A stretch of DNA of 64,000 bases from Desulfosporosinus orientis DSM 765 (GTDB lineage Bacteria > Bacillota > Desulfitobacteriia > Desulfitobacteriales > Desulfitobacteriaceae): positions 794,001 through 858,000 of the forward strand of contig NC_016584.1 of the NCBI RefSeq assembly GCF_000235605.1, written 5' to 3'. This document shows, piece by piece, positions 31,629 to 40,126 of this stretch; the stretch's first letter is position 1; every line of letters begins with the position of its first letter. Below the pieces are notes generated by a model. It was not told the DNA's origin and searched no databases. It saw only the letters and a program-made list of their open reading frames with translations. A program made the translations under genes and the position numbers.

Positions 31629-33920
31629 GTGAAAAACGTCGGGCAGAGCATTCGTAAAATCGATGGAATGGCAATTGCTACAGGTAAACCGGTTTATACT
31701 GAGGATTTAGCAATGTCCAATGCTTTGGTAGTAAAGATTTTGAGAAGTCCTCATGCTTTTGCTAAAATTACCAACATTGACGTTGCTCAAGCTGAAAAAT
31801 TAGAAGGTGTAGAATGTATTCTTACCTATAAAAATGTTCCTAAGCAACGATTTACCCTTGCCGGTCAATCTTACCCAGAGCCTTCTCCCTATGATCGATT
31901 GATTTTAGACCAAGTTGTTCGCTATGTAGGAGATGAAGTGGCTATTATTGCAGCAATCGATGAAAAAACTGCCTTAATGGCCATGAAAATGATTAAGGTA
32001 GAGTATGAAGTGATGGTACCTGTTCTAGACTTTGAGCAGGCCGTCGGGCACTCCTCAGTCGTTCATCCGGAAGAAGATCTAAGCTGTAACTTTGAAATTG
32101 GACTGATAAAGGAGAAGAATATCACGTCTTCCCATTATGAAGAAGTTGGAGATATAGAAGCCGAATTTGCACAATGTTCTGTGGTGGTAGAGGATGTTTA
32201 TTACCCTCAAGCTCAAGCGCACACGATGATGGAAACTTACCGTTCTTTTACCTACTTAGATCATACAGGAAGATTAATCGTCGTCAGTTCCACACAAGTT
32301 CCTTTCCATATCAGAAGGCAGCTGGCTAGAGCCTTGCAGATTCCGGCCAGCAGGGTTAGAGTCTTAAAACCCAGAATTGGTGGTGGGTTTGGCGGTAAGC
32401 AGACCGGGGCAGGAGATGTTTTTGCTGCCATTGTCACCTTAAGGACGGGTAAACCTGCTATGATCATTTATGATCGGAAAGAAACCTTTAGTTGTACAAC
32501 CAGCCGTCATGCTATGAGATTGAAGGTGAAATTAGGTGCTGATTCCGACGGCTTTATCAGAGCCATTGATATGCAGGTTTTATCCGATACGGGTGCTTAT
32601 GGGGAACATGCTCCCACGGTTCTAAGCTGTGTCGGACACTATACATTGCCCCTTTATAATAAAACGAGAGCAGTACGATTTGACGGGAAGGCTGTTTATA
32701 CGAACAAAATGCCTGCCGGAGCATTTAGAGGATATGGAGCAACTCAGGGTACCTTTGCCCTGGAATCCACAGTGAATAAGCTGGCGGAAGCATTGATGAT
32801 GGATCCTGCTGAAATCCGTCTAAAGAATATCAGCAAAGTTGGAGAAACTTATTTAACGGGCCAAGGGGTTATGCTGGGAAGTACGGCCTTAGACAGGTGT
32901 ATTGCCAAAGGCAAAGAGCTGATTGGCTGGTCGGAAAAATTCCCCTGCCGGGAAGTTGGCCAAAACAAAGTGAGAGCGGTGGGAATGGCAATAACAATGC
33001 AAGGATCTGGTATTGCCAATATCGGGACTGCTTCTATAGAAATACGTCTGAATGATGACGGGAACTTCACACTTCTCACCGGTGCCACGGATATGGGAAC
33101 TGGCTGTGATACCATTCTTATACAAATGGCAGCAGAGGTGCTGGAAATTCCTATGGATAAAATCATTCTTACTGCAGGGGATACGGATACATCACCCTAT
33201 GACCCGGGTTCCTATGCTTCGAGTACCACCTATGTAGCGGGAACGGCAGTTATAAAAGCTGCCGAAGAATTAAAGAAAAAAATACTGGAACAAGGTGCAG
33301 TGTTCTTGGGAGTTCCGGTGGAAGATGTTGAATTAAAAGATTTAGCAGTCTGCACCGTGAGTGGTGACCAAGAAATTAGCTTTGCTAAGCTTGCCGAGCT
33401 TACTATTCTAGGTGATGGAAAGCTTCAGCTGGTAGGTTATGCCACCCATGGCAGTGAAGTCTCCCCCCCTCCTTATGTAGCGGGTTTTGCTGAGGTAGAA
33501 GTTGATAGAGCGACCGGCAAAGTGGATTTGATCGATTATGTAGCAGTCATTGATTGTGGTACTGTTATTAATCCGGCTCTGGCGCGTATTCAGGCCGAGG
33601 GAGGAATCGCTCAAGGGATCGGGATGGCACTCTATGAACAAGTTCGCTATGACGAAATAGGCAAGATGGCCAGCAACAGTTTTATGCAATATAAGATACC
33701 TACTCGTAAAGATGTAGGAAGAGTGAGGATAGCATTCGAGGAAAGTTATGAGCCCACAGGTCCTTTTGGTGCAAAATCCATTGGAGAGGTGGTTGCTAAT
33801 ACCCCGCCGCCAGCTATTTCTCAAGCAATATATAATGCCGTTGGAGTCAGAGAACATCATTTGCCAATCACTCCGGAAAAGGTCTTTTGGGGAATGCAGC
33901 AGAAAGAAAATAAAGAATGA
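31629..33920 (+). CDS. xdhA: Xanthine dehydrogenase-type molybdenum-binding subunit
   Basis: 763 residues, molybdopterin cytosine dinucleotide hydroxylase family. RIGGGFGGKQTGAGDV (MoCo-binding), AFRGYGATQGTFALE (substrate-site Arg region), ITMQGSGIAN, TDMGTGCDTI and the C-terminal GAKSIGEVVANTPPPAI with the catalytic Glu are all present. Together with the two upstream subunits it should hydroxylate a purine (hypoxanthine or xanthine) or a similar N-heterocycle. The purine-responsive leader supports a purine substrate. The maturation factor that inserts the sulfido ligand is not in the window. Ends before a terminator. Confidence 0.9.
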   Translation: MKNVGQSIRKIDGMAIATGKPVYTEDLAMSNALVVKILRSPHAFAKITNIDVAQAEKLEGVECILTYKNVPKQRFTLAGQSYPEPSPYDRLILDQVVRYVGDEVAIIAAIDEKTALMAMKMIKVEYEVMVPVLDFEQAVGHSSVVHPEEDLSCNFEIGLIKEKNITSSHYEEVGDIEAEFAQCSVVVEDVYYPQAQAHTMMETYRSFTYLDHTGRLIVVSSTQVPFHIRRQLARALQIPASRVRVLKPRIGGGFGGKQTGAGDVFAAIVTLRTGKPAMIIYDRKETFSCTTSRHAMRLKVKLGADSDGFIRAIDMQVLSDTGAYGEHAPTVLSCVGHYTLPLYNKTRAVRFDGKAVYTNKMPAGAFRGYGATQGTFALESTVNKLAEALMMDPAEIRLKNISKVGETYLTGQGVMLGSTALDRCIAKGKELIGWSEKFPCREVGQNKVRAVGMAITMQGSGIANIGTASIEIRLNDDGNFTLLTGATDMGTGCDTILIQMAAEVLEIPMDKIILTAGDTDTSPYDPGSYASSTTYVAGTAVIKAAEELKKKILEQGAVFLGVPVEDVELKDLAVCTVSGDQEISFAKLAELTILGDGKLQLVGYATHGSEVSPPPYVAGFAEVEVDRATGKVDLIDYVAVIDCGTVINPALARIQAEGGIAQGIGMALYEQVRYDEIGKMASNSFMQYKIPTRKDVGRVRIAFEESYEPTGPFGAKSIGEVVANTPPPAISQAIYNAVGVREHHLPITPEKVFWGMQQKENKE

Positions 33921-33933
33921 TTTGTAATTTTTT

Positions 33934-33959
33934 CTCCCTCACGAAGGTGGGGGAGTTTT
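33934..33959 (+). terminator. Intrinsic terminator after the xdh operon
   Basis: CTCCCTCAC / GAAG / GTGGGGGAG, nine pairs with one wobble, then TTTTAAT. Confidence 0.85.
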
Positions 33960-34070
33960 AATATTACATTTATGTCTGGAATACATGGTATAATGAATCA
34001 TATTAAGTTTACTGACAGTCAGATAACAGGTAAGACTGTTGTTTAAGAGAATCCGAGAGGTCGTGATTAA

Positions 34071-34412
34071 ATGGCTCTAAAGAATAAATTATATAAAGAA
34101 CAACTTGTTTCGAAAACGGTCACACTGCCTCGCTTGAACCGGTTGAACCCTTCTTTAGAAAGTACTGCCTTAAAAATTATGGAGGAATCTGGTGAATTAG
34201 CTCAAGCAATAGGCAAACTTCGAGGACTAAGCGGGGAACGACAACGATTGGAAGAGGAAGAGGCCATGCAAAAGGTTGCTCAGGAACTGGTTGATGTGGC
34301 TCAGACTGCTGTGACAATGATGTTTGTACTGGAAGAACAATATGGGATTGATTTAGAAGTCATTCTTAAAGAACATTTAGATAAATTACGTAACAAGGGA
34401 TATTGCGATTGA
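34071..34412 (+). CDS. MazG-like nucleotide pyrophosphohydrolase
   Basis: 113 residues, all-alpha NTP pyrophosphatase fold. The metal-binding pattern is IMEESGELAQAIGKL (E-E-x-x-E) and, after an acidic helix, ELVDVAQTAVTM (E-x-x-D). The length fits a single MazG-like domain. Such enzymes hydrolyse non-canonical or excess NTPs to NMP and pyrophosphate. The region between the motifs has an unusually Glu-rich stretch (RLEEEEAMQKV). Alone between terminators; ATG supported by AGAGG about 10 bases upstream. Confidence 0.8.
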   Translation: MALKNKLYKEQLVSKTVTLPRLNRLNPSLESTALKIMEESGELAQAIGKLRGLSGERQRLEEEEAMQKVAQELVDVAQTAVTMMFVLEEQYGIDLEVILKEHLDKLRNKGYCD

Positions 34413-34422
34413 TTAGAATAAC

Positions 34423-34458
34423 ACCAGACCGGAATTGTTTCCGGCCTGGTTTATATTT
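34423..34458 (+). terminator. Intrinsic terminator after the MazG-like gene
   Basis: ACCAGACCGGAA / TTGT / TTCCGGCCTGGT, 12 positions with one mismatch, then TTATATTTT. Confidence 0.92.
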
Positions 34459-34582
34459 TAACGGTGTTTCTGTTAAGAGTCCTACATTAAGTAAAGAGAC
34501 TATGACTCAAATGAATTTTTTTTATGGAACTAGAGGGATTTAAGGAATTATACCGAATGTTGTGGTAAGAGGAGGTTTCGGA

Positions 34583-35425
34583 ATGAAAAGGATTGCTCTG
34601 GTAACAGATAGCACCGCTGATTTAACAGAACATGTAAGAAGAGATTGCAATATCCATGTTATACCTTTAAAAGTAAGGTTTGGGGAGCGCGAGTATATGG
34701 ATGGGGAGTTGTCCAGTGAGGAATTCTATCAACGTTTAAATGAAGGGGTGATCCTTCCTAAAACGTCACAACCTACCCCAGAGGAGTTCAGTCGTCTGTA
34801 CAGCAAGTTACTAGAGGAATATCACGAAATAATCTCTGTGCATATTTCTACTGCTTTGAGCGGGACGTTTAATGCTGCCAACCTGGCCAAAGAAAAGTTT
34901 AAAGAAAAAATTCACTTAGTAGATTCAAAATCTATTAGCTTGGGCGCAGGATTAATGGTCATGGAGGTAGCGAAGTATATAAAAGAAGGTCAGGATGTTG
35001 AGGGGATCCTTGAGAACATTAAGAAAGCCAGAAAGAATATAGAGACTCTCTTCACTCTAAATACCTTGGAGTATCTTCAGAAAGGGGGACGGATTGGCAA
35101 GGTTCAAGGTTTTATGGGTTCCCTCTTGAATATTAAGCCGATTATTCGGGTAGGCGACGATGGGGTATATCATACTTATGGTAAAGCCCATAGTCAAAAG
35201 AAGGCAATTGATTGCGTTGTCCAGGCTTTTCAAGATTTAACAAAAGACAGAAAACCAATCAGACTTGCAGTAGCCCATGGAGCTGCTCATAAAGCCGGAA
35301 CCTATCTTAAAGAAGCTTTAGAATTTGCCTTTCAACTTCCCACGACAGTTTTCACTCAGGTAGGGCCGGTCATAGGGGTGCATACTGGTCCGGGAACCGT
35401 GGGGGCTGCTGTTCAATATGAGTAG
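34583..35425 (+). CDS. DegV-family fatty-acid-binding protein
   Basis: 280 residues from ATG 34583 (AAGAGGAGG 7 bases upstream). DegV hallmarks: IALVTDSTADL at the start, PKTSQPTPEEF (lipid head-group Thr/Ser site), HISTALSGTFNAA, FTLNTLEYLQKGGRIGK and a C-terminal GPVIGVHTGPGTVG. DegV/FakB proteins bind fatty acids; with FakA the pair phosphorylates exogenous fatty acid for membrane synthesis. No fakA is adjacent. The fatty-acid oxidation region in the same window makes a carrier role plausible, but that is inference. Confidence 0.9.
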   Translation: MKRIALVTDSTADLTEHVRRDCNIHVIPLKVRFGEREYMDGELSSEEFYQRLNEGVILPKTSQPTPEEFSRLYSKLLEEYHEIISVHISTALSGTFNAANLAKEKFKEKIHLVDSKSISLGAGLMVMEVAKYIKEGQDVEGILENIKKARKNIETLFTLNTLEYLQKGGRIGKVQGFMGSLLNIKPIIRVGDDGVYHTYGKAHSQKKAIDCVVQAFQDLTKDRKPIRLAVAHGAAHKAGTYLKEALEFAFQLPTTVFTQVGPVIGVHTGPGTVGAAVQYE

Positions 35426-35433
35426 ATAAAGCT

Positions 35434-35470
35434 AAGAACCCCTGAGATTAAATCTTAAGGGTTCTTTTCA
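35434..35470 (+). terminator. Intrinsic terminator after the DegV gene
   Basis: AAGAACCCCTGAGATT / AAA / TCTTAAGGGTTCTT, with minor mismatches, then TTCATTT. Confidence 0.85.
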
Positions 35471-35547
35471 TTTATACTATTTGAAAATCTTTGACAATAA
35501 TATTTAATAATATTTAAAGGATTAATCATGTGCATAGGGGTGAGTGT

Positions 35548-35715
35548 ATGGGTTATTTGACGTTAACAATTGCGGTTGGGGTTATCTTGTTATTTGCTCT
35601 TTGGTCGAGAAGCCGCCGTCTTAAAGCAGAGAAGAAAAGACAGAAATCGACGATACCCAAAGTTTATCCCTTAAAAAGATCGAAGAGCCAAACTAAATTA
35701 CGCAGGATTAAATAA
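35548..35715 (+). CDS. Small membrane protein, 55 residues
   Basis: Starts MGYLTLTIAVGVILLFALWSR: one transmembrane helix, followed by a strongly basic tail (SRRLKAEKKRQKS ... RSKSQTKLRRIK). AGGGGTGAG precedes the ATG. It is probably a single-pass protein with its basic tail in the cytoplasm. No family recognised. Its stop is 7 bp from that of the convergent acyl-CoA dehydrogenase gene. Confidence 0.6.
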   Translation: MGYLTLTIAVGVILLFALWSRSRRLKAEKKRQKSTIPKVYPLKRSKSQTKLRRIK

Positions 35716-35722
35716 AATTGTT

Positions 35723-37420
35723 TTATTGATAAGTACCGACTAAAGGCTTAACTTCATTCTCCCAAAGCACTTTAACGGTTGCCGGGTTAAGGATGGGTTT
35801 TTTCAGCATAGCTTTCAGGTAATTTTCTTGTTGAAGAGAATTGTCATAATTAGAGATCTGAGTTAAGGCAAATTGAGCAAAATCTCGGACTAAAAAGCTG
35901 AAAATCTCATCAAGCAAAGGGGTAGAGGTGGAATAAATCTTTGAATTTTCTAAGATTAACTGTGCATACACAATGAGAGTGAACATTTCACCCAAGGCAA
36001 GCATATAGTCAATGTTTTTTACTTGTTCCTGAGTAGGGCCAGCCTTTTCTAAGAAAGAGCGGAAGAGTTCAATTTGTTCAAAAAAGACGAGCACATTAGG
36101 TACGTTAACATCTTCGTAAGCCAGCCTGTAATGGGGGAAACGAACAGAAGCGAGTTTTCCGGCCTTTTGACGGAATAAATAGGAATCATCTGCAGCATCA
36201 TCTCGCTTAGGAATGCTTGGGTATTCCACGGGATTGAAGAAATAATTATTAATGAATTTGATAACTAGAGCAATATTCACATGAGTTGTTCCCTCTAAGC
36301 GAGGGATCATGCCAATATCTCTGATGGCGGTCTCAAAATAGGTATCTTGTTCAAAGCCTTTGGCTGCGATGGCATCAAGAAGCATTTCGATTATTTTCAT
36401 CCCTTGAGTTGTCACTTTCATTTTTTGAATAGGATTGAAGAGCAGGTAACGCCTGTCATTGTCAGAGGAAGAACGGAAATAATCTAAACTTCTTAAGGCA
36501 TATAATTTCATGGCAATTAAGCGAGCGTAAGATTCTGTAAAGATTTTTTGGATATGAGGAAAATCAGTGATTTTTTTTCTATATAACTCTCGGTTAGAGG
36601 CATGGTTCAGTGCTTCATAATAAGCATGGGTGCAAATACCGATGGAAGCAAATCCTAATTGAAATTTTCCAATATTAATCGTTGATAGAGCGGAATCCCA
36701 AGCCAAAGGGCCGCTTGAGAGGATGTCATCTTGCGTGATGGGATAATCGATAAGCTCATATTCTCCCACATATGCCGGGCGCACTCCGGAGGTTGGAATT
36801 TTTTTAATTAATTTGTAATGACGGTGTTGGCTGTCAACTACAAAGAAAACATAATCTTGAGTGTCTTTATACTTGCCAAATGTGGATATGAGGGCAGCTT
36901 CATTGGCGTTGCCAATATAATATTTGCTGCCGTTTGCCAGATAAGTGCCGTCTCCGGCGGCAGTCAGGGACATTTCATTGCCGTAAAGGTCAGCACCATG
37001 CTCTTTTTCAGATAACCCGAAAGCAAAAATGCCTCCTTCTCTTAATTTTTGAGCTGTTAAATGTTTGGCTTTCTCATTGTCTCCCATCCAAATAGGTCCA
37101 AGCCCAAGAATAGATACTTGGTAAGCGTACTGATAGGACAAGGAATAAAAGGCGCTGATTTCATTAAACTCACAGACTCGGCACAGGTCAAATCGTGAAT
37201 CGGGTGCACCATATCCCTTGGGTGTTAGCAGAGTAGAAAAAATTTGTTCTCGTTTAAGGAATTTAAGAAAGTCAGTATACCAACGACTGGCTTGATCATC
37301 CTCTTTTATACTTTTTAACCCTTTGTCTTCAAAGAAATGAATGGTTTTCTCCATAATTCGTCTTGACAATAAATCTTTTTGTGGACTGCAATAATTTTGT
37401 GGATTTAGCAAGAGGGACAT
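35723..37420 (-). CDS. Acyl-CoA dehydrogenase-family protein, long form (lone gene)
   Basis: 565 residues. The central part has the acyl-CoA dehydrogenase features: FAFGLSEKEHGADLYGNEMSLTAAG (FAD/substrate loop), YYIGNANEAALISTFGK, and a long helical C-terminal domain with IGMIPRLEGTTHVNIALV, where Glu of 'LEGTTHVN' matches the catalytic-base position of the Y-E-G-T motif. An extra ~170-residue C-terminal region makes it longer than short-chain enzymes (380). It differs from the two 605-residue dehydrogenases in the beta-oxidation cluster. No electron-transfer flavoprotein gene is nearby. ATG 37420 has GTGAGG; a FadR-like dyad lies 28 bp upstream. Confidence 0.82.
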   Translation of the reverse strand: MSLLLNPQNYCSPQKDLLSRRIMEKTIHFFEDKGLKSIKEDDQASRWYTDFLKFLKREQIFSTLLTPKGYGAPDSRFDLCRVCEFNEISAFYSLSYQYAYQVSILGLGPIWMGDNEKAKHLTAQKLREGGIFAFGLSEKEHGADLYGNEMSLTAAGDGTYLANGSKYYIGNANEAALISTFGKYKDTQDYVFFVVDSQHRHYKLIKKIPTSGVRPAYVGEYELIDYPITQDDILSSGPLAWDSALSTINIGKFQLGFASIGICTHAYYEALNHASNRELYRKKITDFPHIQKIFTESYARLIAMKLYALRSLDYFRSSSDNDRRYLLFNPIQKMKVTTQGMKIIEMLLDAIAAKGFEQDTYFETAIRDIGMIPRLEGTTHVNIALVIKFINNYFFNPVEYPSIPKRDDAADDSYLFRQKAGKLASVRFPHYRLAYEDVNVPNVLVFFEQIELFRSFLEKAGPTQEQVKNIDYMLALGEMFTLIVYAQLILENSKIYSTSTPLLDEIFSFLVRDFAQFALTQISNYDNSLQQENYLKAMLKKPILNPATVKVLWENEVKPLVGTYQ

Positions 37421-37447
37421 TTACCTCACACCTTTCCTAACTTATAA

Positions 37448-37465
37448 TGAATGACTATTCACTAA
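37448..37465. promoter_or_regulatory. FadR-like operator upstream of the lone acyl-CoA dehydrogenase
   Basis: TGAATGACTATTCACTAA matches 16 of 18 positions of the Bacillus FadR (TetR family) box TGAATGAMTANTCATTCA. It lies 28 bp before the ATG, just downstream of a minus-strand TTTACA-N16-GATAAT promoter-like pair, in the right place to block transcription. A fatty-acyl-CoA-responsive repressor would fit, but none is encoded in the window. Confidence 0.55.
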
Positions 37466-37563
37466 TTATTTAAATTATCTCATAAATTCAGAAAATGTAA
37501 AGTGAAAGCGTAATAGCTTTCATACTTTAACCTTCCTCTGATAAAACTTAGTTTAAGGAGAAT

Positions 37564-37887
37564 ATGTCCAAGGAGTTTCGAAAGGCTGGGAGGAAGGACT
37601 TTTCAAAACCGATTTCTGCTCAATCAGTCAAAGAGAAACCCGATTTCAGTCATTTCATGAGAAGAACCGAGGTTATAGGCAGCAAATCAGATGCCCATCT
37701 GGGACATGTCTTTGCAGATGGCCCTTTGCCAACAGGATTGCGCTATTGTATAAATACAGCTGCTTTGCGTTTTATCCCCAAAGATCAATTGTCGCAAAAG
37801 GGGTATGGGAATTACTTGAATTTGTTTGAAGGATGTGTAAACTCAGATGGCAAAAATTACAAGGACAATTTGGAAAATTTATTATAG
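37564..37887 (+). pseudogene. msrB: N-terminally truncated peptide-methionine (R)-S-oxide reductase (MsrB) remnant
   Basis: 107 residues. The C-terminal two-thirds of MsrB is intact: [45 protein letters not shown] with the catalytic Cys, and [12 protein letters not shown]. The usual ~45 N-terminal residues with the F-D-S-G-x-G-W-P-S-F segment (substrate Trp) are absent; the reading starts [15 protein letters not shown]. An in-frame TAG lies just upstream (37549), so the frame cannot extend. A GGCTGG in another frame hints at a lost Gly-Trp. Without the N-terminal lobe, activity is doubtful. It may be a decayed gene or a stand-alone remnant; AAGGAG before the ATG is too close to be ideal. Confidence 0.7.
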
Positions 37888-37915
37888 AATAAACTAATAT
37901 GAAATTTCTTTCGGG

Positions 37916-37953
37916 AAAGGTGATGCCCATTTTAATGAGTGCTTCACCTTTTG
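37916..37953 (+). terminator. Probable terminator after the MsrB remnant
   Basis: AAAGGTGA / about 20-base loop / TCACCTTTT. An 8-bp stem with a short T-run. Confidence 0.5.
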
Positions 37954-38094
37954 ATTATCGTAATCAGAGTCGCGTGGCAATTCATAAATCTGTTTAGATA
38001 AATAGTTTTTGGACAGATTAAGATGTAAGGTTTTTATGGACTGTGATTTTAATTTGAATGTTGATTAGTTAGAAAAATTTTGGGGGATAAGTAT

Positions 38095-39429
38095 TTGAAC
38101 GCATTAAGCAAATTTCTTACACCATCTAGAGTACTTGTCGTTGGTTTTGCGGTGTTAGTTTTACTTGGAACTTTATTGTTGACTTTGCCCCAAGCAACGA
38201 CCGATGGCTTAGGGTTATCTTTTTTAAATGCTCTATTTACTGCTACCTCAGCTGTTTGTGTAACAGGTCTGGTGGTTGTAGATACCGGAACCGGGTTGAC
38301 GCTTTTTGGTCAATCAGTGATCCTCTTTTTAATACAGGTTGGAGGAATAGGCTTCATGACCTTTGCAACCATGTTTGCAATTCTTATGGGAAAAAAAATA
38401 ACCTTTAAGGAGCGTTTATTGCTGCAGGAGGCTCTAAATCAAGTGTCAGTAGAGGGCGTAGTAAGGTTAGCTAAATCGGTGTTTTTTATATCATTTATGA
38501 TTGAACTAATAGGTGCAGTCATTCTGTCCGTACGGTGGTCTTTTGATTTTGGCTGGAGTAAGGCAATTTATTTCGGATTCTTTCATTCCATATCAGCCTT
38601 TAATAATGCTGGATTTGATATCATGGGGAATTTTTCAAGTTTAACGGGTTACGTTGGAGACCCAATTATAAATCTGACCATCATGGTTTTAATTATTTGT
38701 GGGGGTTTAGGTTTTATCGTTTTAGCGGACATTAAATCTAATCGAAAGAAAAAATTCAGGCTTCATACTAAAATCGTCTTGACAGTATCAGGCGGTTTAA
38801 TTGTTCTTGGGGCAGTTCTTATTTTTGTTATTGAATATTCAAACCCCAAAACCTTAGGGACTCTCCCTTTAGGGACGAAGGTTATGGCTGCATTTTTTCA
38901 ATCTGTTACAGCAAGGACGGCTGGATTTAATACTATCAATTTAAATGATATGTATGAGACTTCACTCCTATCAATGATGGTACTTATGTTTATTGGAGCT
39001 TCACCTGGGTCTACAGGAGGCGGGATAAAAACAACCACGTTTGTTTCAATTATTTTATCGGTCTTGAGTACCTATCGCAATGAGTCAAGGATTGTATTGG
39101 AAGGGCGAACCATACCAAAAGATAATATTCAAAAAGCGTGGGCCATAACAACAACCGCGTCTTTATTAATCTTTTTTATCGTTTCAATCTTGTCCTTGAC
39201 AGAAAGAGTGGATTTAATGACAGTGCTTTTTGAAGTTACCTCTGCTTTCGGAACAGTGGGTCTTTCCTTAGGATTGACTCCTGCATTATCAGTTGCCGGC
39301 AAGGCAGCAATTATTATAACCATGTTTACAGGAAGGGTGGGCCCTTTGACACTAGCTTTCGTACTCGCCCAGAAACGTAAGAACCAAGGTCAAATAAAAT
39401 ATCCTGAGGAACGGATCTTGATAGGTTAG
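38095..39429 (+). CDS. ktrB: K+ (or Na+) uptake channel subunit, KtrB-type TrkH family
   Basis: About 444 residues with four pore loops: TATSAVCVTGLVV, SAFNNAGFDIMG, TARTAGFNTINL and TSAFGTVGLSLGL. The second loop has F-N-N-A-G-F and the third R-T-A-G-F, typical of KtrB, and the total length is that of KtrB rather than TrkH. TTG 38095 is chosen because GGGGGAT lies eight bases upstream; the frame also opens at TTG 38080. It forms an operon with the single-RCK KtrA, 14 bp downstream. This is the second K+ uptake pair of the window, besides TrkAH. Confidence 0.88.
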   Translation: MNALSKFLTPSRVLVVGFAVLVLLGTLLLTLPQATTDGLGLSFLNALFTATSAVCVTGLVVVDTGTGLTLFGQSVILFLIQVGGIGFMTFATMFAILMGKKITFKERLLLQEALNQVSVEGVVRLAKSVFFISFMIELIGAVILSVRWSFDFGWSKAIYFGFFHSISAFNNAGFDIMGNFSSLTGYVGDPIINLTIMVLIICGGLGFIVLADIKSNRKKKFRLHTKIVLTVSGGLIVLGAVLIFVIEYSNPKTLGTLPLGTKVMAAFFQSVTARTAGFNTINLNDMYETSLLSMMVLMFIGASPGSTGGGIKTTTFVSIILSVLSTYRNESRIVLEGRTIPKDNIQKAWAITTTASLLIFFIVSILSLTERVDLMTVLFEVTSAFGTVGLSLGLTPALSVAGKAAIIITMFTGRVGPLTLAFVLAQKRKNQGQIKYPEERILIG

Positions 39430-39443
39430 GAGGAACGGTTTTT

Positions 39444-40094
39444 ATGCGAAGACAATTTGTGGTTATTGGATTAGGCAGATTTGGAACAAGTGTAGCTAGG
39501 ACGCTTAGTGAACTAGGTCATGATGTTTTGGCAATGGATAAGAATGAACAGGCAGTTCATACCATAATGAATGAAGTAACTCAAGCGGTTCAGGCGGATG
39601 GGCGTGAAGAAGAGACTCTTAAAGCGTTGGGCGTTCGAAATTTTGATGTTGCCATCGTTGCCATGGGAGATGACTTAGAGGCAAATATTTTAATAACCTT
39701 GATGCTGAAAGAAATGGGAATACCTAAAGTCGTGGCCAAGGCGCAATCGTCACAACATGGTAAGGTTCTGGAGAGAATTGGGGCAGATCAAATAATATAT
39801 CCGGAACAGGATATGGGAATTCGCTTAGCCCATAACCTAATTCGCCCCAATGTCATGGAGTTTATTGAACTATCGCCGGATCATAGCATTTTTGAAATTA
39901 CTGCATCCCCGCGTTTTGTTAAGAAGACCATTGGTGAAGCAGATTTAAGGGCTAAGTATGGAATTAATGTAATGGCAATCAAAAAGAAAAATGGAAACAT
40001 TGTTGTTGCTCCAGGGGCAGACTATTTAATTGAAGAAAAGGATATTCTCGTTATTGTTGGCAGTAAGGGAGCACTAACAAAATTACCGGATTAA
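39444..40094 (+). CDS. ktrA: KtrA, regulatory RCK subunit of K+ uptake
   Basis: 216 residues, one RCK unit: Rossmann VVIGLGRFGTSVARTLSELG with GxGxxG, then an acidic residue binding the ribose (LAMDKNE), and a TrkA-C domain at ~140-216. The octameric KtrA ring binds ATP/ADP (and, in relatives, c-di-AMP at the C-terminal domain) to gate KtrB. SD AGGAGG. It ends the operon with ktrB. Convergent with the NhaC gene, with 32 bp between and no clear terminator seen. Confidence 0.92.
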   Translation: MRRQFVVIGLGRFGTSVARTLSELGHDVLAMDKNEQAVHTIMNEVTQAVQADGREEETLKALGVRNFDVAIVAMGDDLEANILITLMLKEMGIPKVVAKAQSSQHGKVLERIGADQIIYPEQDMGIRLAHNLIRPNVMEFIELSPDHSIFEITASPRFVKKTIGEADLRAKYGINVMAIKKKNGNIVVAPGADYLIEEKDILVIVGSKGALTKLPD

Positions 40095-40126
40095 TCAAGA
40101 AATTTGATTGGACTGGGTAATGGAGT

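Noticed and set aside
37888-38094. c-di-AMP (ydaO) riboswitch upstream of ktrB
   Set aside because: None of the conserved ydaO core blocks are present; only a terminator-like hairpin is seen.
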